From: Enoplolaimus lenunculus
Lineage: Eukaryota > Nematoda > Enoplea > Enoplida > Thoracostomopsidae
Direction: 5' to 3'
NCBI GenBank assembly: GCA_030248215.1
Contig: JASANG010000987.1
Span: 1 to 64,000 of the forward strand
DNA: 64,000 bases
Shown: positions 50,701-57,200 of the stretch, piece after piece
Numbering within the stretch: position 1 is the first letter of the stretch
How the letters are laid out: each line of letters opens with the position of its first letter
Made by a program: the position numbers and the translations under genes
Notes under the pieces: generated by a model
What the model was told of the DNA's origin: nothing
Databases searched by the model: none
What the model saw: the letters and a program-made list of their open reading frames with translations, nothing else

Positions 50701-53700
50701 AAATTTCGCACTGGAATTCATGCAATTGAATTTAATTCGCACCTGTGAACGCAGTTGCATGTCGCTGGAAATTTCTTGCACTTGCAGTTTGATTGGTCAA
50801 TCGGAATGTTCCTTTGAAAATACTCACAGCTCCAAGTATTTGCTGCAAGTTGCAGTTGCGAGTTCTCGCTGCAAAAACTTGCACGTGTGAGTGGGGTTTA
50901 TACCGATGTTTATGCCTAAGATTTAAGGTAAATTTAGATCTCTGTCTAGGACCAATGTTCTCACCTGTTAAATCCGAAAAATATGAATAATTTCTTACCT
51001 CAATAATTCACTTGTTTGAAAAATATAAGACGTATTATCAGGTGATAAATGTTACACACATTTGAAAATGCGGGCCTAGATTTACGCCTAAACCTAAATT
51101 TAACCGTAAGCTTAAGCCAAAACAGCAGCTTAAAAAACGCCAATCAAAAGGTGAAGCCGTGCACTCCAAATTTAAGAATTTAATTTTAACCCTTTCTCTC
51201 ATGAATATTTTCTATTTGCCTTGAGACCTTCTTTAATGCTGGGATTCGAACTCCAGTGACTGCAGTGGGAGGCGTATACCATCACCACTCAGCTATAGGA
51301 GCTTGACGCTCGAGCCCGAGGGGGCTCTCACGTCTTGTGGTGATTTAGTACAATGTGTACGTGTTGCAATTTTTAAACACAGTGCGATATACATCATTTA
51401 ACGTATATACACTGCGCTTAGTTGCCTATAGGCAACTCGATGTGCGAAGGGGTTAAAATATAATCTAATTTGTTCAAAGTTCTCGAGGACAAATTGCCAA
51501 TTTTAATATCGGCATACGCAAACTAAACCTCGATAAGTTGAGAAAGGGAGACCCGCTTTTGAGTGCTACAACCGTTTTTGTAACTTTCACTGAGCGAAAT
51601 ATGACAAATCAAAATGCAAACTTAATTATTAGCTATGTACTTTTAAAACTGTTTAGAATTACGTTTTATTTTAGAGCTTTGATTTGGTATAGCAAAAACG
51701 ACTGTGTAATAGCAGAAAAACGAAAATTAAGCCACAGCGCGGACATTACATGCATCGAAATCAGTCAAGACGGATCTCATGTGGTCACCGGTTCAAAGGA
51801 TCAATCGTTAAAGATTTGGGAAGCACGGACAGGATTTTTGACCCAGGTAAATGGATGTTTAAAGTTGTAATGAAGCTAAAATCCAACTCATACAGAGGCC
51901 GGAAACTACGGAGACGAGTAGGCGCCGCCGCATTCCCTATGAACTACTTTGCGCCCCCCTTGGCCGAACACTTTTTCTACGGTTTTAAAATAATTTTAAG
52001 TGAAAAAATTTGTCTTGCCACCTCTGGAAACCTGCTTACTCTATGGGAATTCCTGGTTTCAGGGCTGTTTTTTAAGAAATGTCGCATAATTAAAAGAACG
52101 TCCAGAAATACAAAACGTTCCTATTCGAAAGAGTTGAACTTATGTTACTTATACCAGCCTGCGTACTACACTGTAAATTTCAGACAGTTGATTTTAACTC
52201 AGAATGAGTTGAATCACTCAGTCTGAGATAGGACTATCAGAGCTCAGAGTTTTGAGTTGATTCAATTCCTTCTAAGTTTTATTTAATCAACTCACCCAAA
52301 TTCAACTCAACTCTCATAATGAGAATCAACTCAACGGAGAGTGAGTTAATGTTTACTTATATTAATTCAGAAATAACCAGCTCGCTAGCTGAAATGATTA
52401 ATCAACTCATTGAAATTTACAGTGTACGCCTAAACCTAAACCCAAGCGTAAAGCCAAGACGTAATCTTGAAACTGTATATATTCAGAAGTGTGTTTAGCA
52501 TCAACTACAACTTGGTCATCATAGGTCTTGTAACTTTCGAACCAGCGAATGCTCAGTTATAAATACGGTGCATTTATGTCGCATTTTAATTGTTGTTTCA
52601 CTTCAGTACTAATTCTAAGCTCCGAAATTGCAGTAATTTATTAGTTTGAAAACCTATTGCTAATCTGGTGATAGGTGTTATGTACATTTTAGAATATGAT
52701 TCCCTTTCCTACACTGTAAATTCCAATGAGTTGATTAATCGATTCAGCTAGCGAGTTGGTTATTACTGAATTAATATCAGTAAACATTAACTCACTCTCA
52801 GTTGAGTTAATTTTCACTCTGAGTTGACTTGGACTCTGGGTGGGTTGATTAATTAACTCAGAATGAATTGAACCAACTCAAATTTCTGAGTTCTGAAAGT
52901 CCTAACTCAGACTGAGTGATTCAACTCATTCTGAGTTAAAATCAACTCACTGAAATTTACAGTGTAAGCCTAAAGTCTACAAGCCTCCCAGTATCCATGT
53001 CTCTCAGTTTGGGCCAGCTCTTAATACAATGAACCAGTTTTCTGATAACTAACAGGTTCTTGTCGGCCACGAAGATGAAGTTGCCTGTTGCGCGATAACA
53101 CCGGATAGTCACATGATTATATCCGGCGGAGCGGATGGGGCTGTCATTTGCTGGGCGATGGATACCGGACAAACCATTGCCACCTTACATCATGAACGCC
53201 ATGGTTCAGGATTTGGCAGTGGTCGAGTTACATGTATCGCAATCACTATGGATGGATCCATTGCAATTACAGGTCTGCAAAAATTGACGGATCTGAAGCT
53301 ATGCACCCAGACATTTGGGCCCCACAACCGAATCGACATTTTGTATTAACGTGAAAACTGCAAAATTGTGATTGGCTACTGGCTCACACTGTTCGAGTGT
53401 TTTTTCACTAATATGTATTGGATGATTTTATATCACTTGAAAACAATTTCAATAAGAATTATCCACCACAATTGTTTAGGCAGTTTAGGTTGTTCGGCCA
53501 ATGTAAAGAACTGGGGCGGATCAGGATTATACGCATATTCTAAGCCTAAGCCTAAGCCTAAGCCTAAGCCTAAGCCTAAGCGTAAGAATGAGGATATTCC
53601 TAAGCCAAAGCCTATGCCTAAGTTTTAGCCTATGCCTAAGCGTAAGAATGAGCATATCCCTAAGACTAAGCTTAAGTCTATGCCTAAAGCCAAGCAAAAA

Positions 53701-54223
53701 AATTAGTCTAAAGCTTAAGCTTACTCTATTCTAGTTCCACAGGTTTTTTCTTAAACCTATTCTTAAGGTCTAACCTAAAATGTACCGGGACAGTGTACAA
53801 CAGTCTGTATATTCTGTAAGAACAAGCATGTCTTCCATTTCAGGCTCAGACAACGGATGGTTAATGGCGTGGTCGCTACGGCAATCCTGGGACTCGATAA
53901 ACCCTAGCGCGAGCTCTCAAAATCATACCTCAACTTGGTTACTCGCTCAGTTCAACGTCCATTTACCCATATCACACCTTCAGATCTCAGCCGATGCTCA
54001 ACGTATAATAGTCCTTCCTGACTTATTTGATGACCCAATTCACCCGAACCATGAACCTGAACCCGGAAGCAACTCAAATACCCACAGTTCTGCTAGGGGA
54101 GCTATTCACCCGTGCGAGCAATTACCAATTATTTGTTTGCATAACAGTCCTGCGTTACCGTTGGCTGCAGCACAACAATTGCAACAACGACAACTGCAAC
54201 AAAATCAACAAGTTTTCAATGCT

Positions 54224-54254
<31 letters not shown>

Positions 54255-57200
54255 TCGGATCAAACAAAAAGCACAGCTCACGAAAAGTTTCCAGTCCTGC
54301 GAGTTCAGGTATCTAAAACTATTAATTGGTTCTTATTTTAGGCTGGTTTAGACAGTACAGCTGGCAAGGATCAATAATCTTTTCACAGCTGGCAAGGATC
54401 ATTAATCCTTTAACAGCTTTCAAGGATCAATAATCCTTTCACAGCTGGCAAGGATCATTAATCCTTTAACAGCTGGCAAGGATCAATAATCCTTTCACAG
54501 CTGGCAAGGATCAATAATCCTTTCACAGCTGGCAAGGATCAATAATCCTTACACTGCTGGCAAGGATCAATAATCCTTACACAGCTGGCAAGGATCAATA
54601 ATCCTTTCACAGCTGGCAAGGATCAATAATCCTTTCACAGCTGGCAAGGATCATTAATCCTTTAACAGATGGCAAGGGTCAATAATCCTTACACAGCTGA
54701 CAATGATCAATAATCTTAACAGCTGGCAAGGATCAATAATCCTTTCACAGCTGGCTAGGATCAATAATCCTTTCACAGCTGGCAAGGATCATTAATCCTT
54801 TAACAGATGGCAAGGGTCAATAATCCTTACACCGCTGACAATGATCAATAATCTTAACAGCTGGCAAGGATCAATAATCCTTTCACAGCTGGCAAGGATC
54901 AATAATCCTTTCACAGCTGGCAAGGATCATTAATCCTTTAACAGATGGCAAGGGTCAATAATCCTTACACAGCTGACAATGATCAATAATCTTAACAGCT
55001 GGCAAGGATCAATAATCCTTTCGCAGCTGGCAAGGATCAATAATCCTTTCACAGCTGGCAAGGATCAATAATCCTTTCACAGCTGGCAAGGATCATTAAT
55101 CCTTTAACAGATGGCAAGGATCAATAATCCTTTCACAGCTTGCAAGGATCATTAATCCTTTAACAGATGGCAAGGATCAATAATCCTTTCACAGCTGGCA
55201 AGGATCAATAATCCTTTAACATCTGGCAAGGATCATTAATCCTTTAACAGATGGCAAGGGTTAATAATCCTTACACAGCTGACAATGATCAATAATCTTA
55301 ACAGCTGGCAAGGATCAATAATCCTTTCACAGCTGGCAAGGATCAATAATTCTTTCACACATTTAGTGAACAGTTACGCCACGTCAACGCGGTACATTTT
55401 TGAACTATCGGACAGTGTCAAAGCTTGAATAAATCAAAGCTTGAGTAAAACTCGTTGTACTAAAATTTCATTTTAATCTGGTAGAAGTCATACCTAAAAA
55501 TTTAAGCCAAATGCCAACTGTAAAATTAAGATCCCTTTCCTGTGGATATACAAGACGCGATACATACAGGATATCGTGCAGTCCAGCCAATCTACCAGAC
55601 TGCAGTATTCAAAATAGCAAAATGCAGTTGCCCACGTTTACGATGAGCCACGCACTAGCAGACTGAACGGACTGCGCACACATATCCTACAAAGTCTCAA
55701 AAGCATAAGAAGTAAACAGAACCAACTGCTTTGAGGTTTTGGCCCACGTAAAGATCAGGGGCGAAACGTTTTTCTGTGGGACTGCAATAGAGTAAGCTTT
55801 AAGCTTTAGACGAATTTTTTGGCTTGTGCTTAGGCTTAGGCTTAGGCTTAGGAATATGCTCATTCTTACGCTTAGGCTTTGGCTAAGGCTTAGGCTTAGG
55901 AATATGCTCGTTCTTACGCTTCAGCTTAGGCTTAGGCTTAGGCTTAGGAATATGCTCATTCTTACGCTTCAGCTTACGCTTAGGCTTAGGCTCAGGAATA
56001 TGCTCATTCTTGCGCTTAGGTTTTGGCTCAGGTTTAGACTTAGGAATATGCTCATTCCTACGCTTAGGCTTAGACTTAGTCGTGGGCTTAGGAATATGCT
56101 CATTCTTACGCTTTTAGGCTTAGGCTTAGGCTTAAGCTTCGAAATATGCTTATAATACTGTTTCTCCCCCGTTGTTTACATTGGCCGATGTTTTTATTAC
56201 AGATATAATGACAAGCATCAATAGCCCGTCGAGACATCAACGGCAGTCTGGTGCTGATTTTGACGGCGAAGAAGATGAAAAAGATCCGTCTGTAACACGA
56301 AAATCAAAACATTCCGTAACGCAACGCGCAACAAAACCGTTATTTGCCGAGATCGAACGCACTCGCAGTCGTGTTTCGATGTTCGATACGATTCAACCAG
56401 GAGGAGTAAGACAAAATGTTCTAAAGTTTTAGTTTTGAAATTTCAAATTTTTAAATTTTGGGCCCGTATTCTCAAATTTGTAAAGCAACTATCATCAATC
56501 AATACGTTTTCAAACTCACTAACTATTGCAGTTGTTCAACTGAAAATTGGTGCATTATAGTAGATCAGATCATATGCGACAAATGTGTTGAATTTTGAGC
56601 CTCAACAATCACTGGTTCAATATGACTTATCACCAACTGGTGATAGGTGATACACACATTTGATAATACCGTCCCTGAGATAAAAATGACATCAGGGCCC
56701 GTATTCTCAAACATGTGTAGCATCTATCAGTAGTTTGTGATAGGGCTTGTAACTTTTGAGCCAGTGAATCGTTAGGTTCAACCTTAAATGCATTTTTCGC
56801 AATTGAGGTGTTCTACTTTTGTTCCAATTTTAAGATCCTCAACTGCACGAGTTCTCAGTTTGAAAACCTGTCACTAACTGCCGATAGGTGCTATAAGCGT
56901 TTGAGAATATGGTCCTTGAATATAACAAGGTACAATCAGGCAGCAAAAATTAAACGAAAACCGAAACGGTTACGAAAAATGATTATTTCAAGGTTTGATC
57001 AAAAATATTTATATTTCTGCCAATGTTTATAAAGAGCCACGATAATTCAGCAAAAAATTACTGAAAATACGAATCATTTTGAAATTTTTCAAATTTTTTA
57101 TCAATTTTGTTATTTCTGTGTTAAATCAACCTACCGGAGTTACTTGTATTAGAAAACTGAATGATTCTATTAAGTGACATGAAACTAACTATGAACATAA

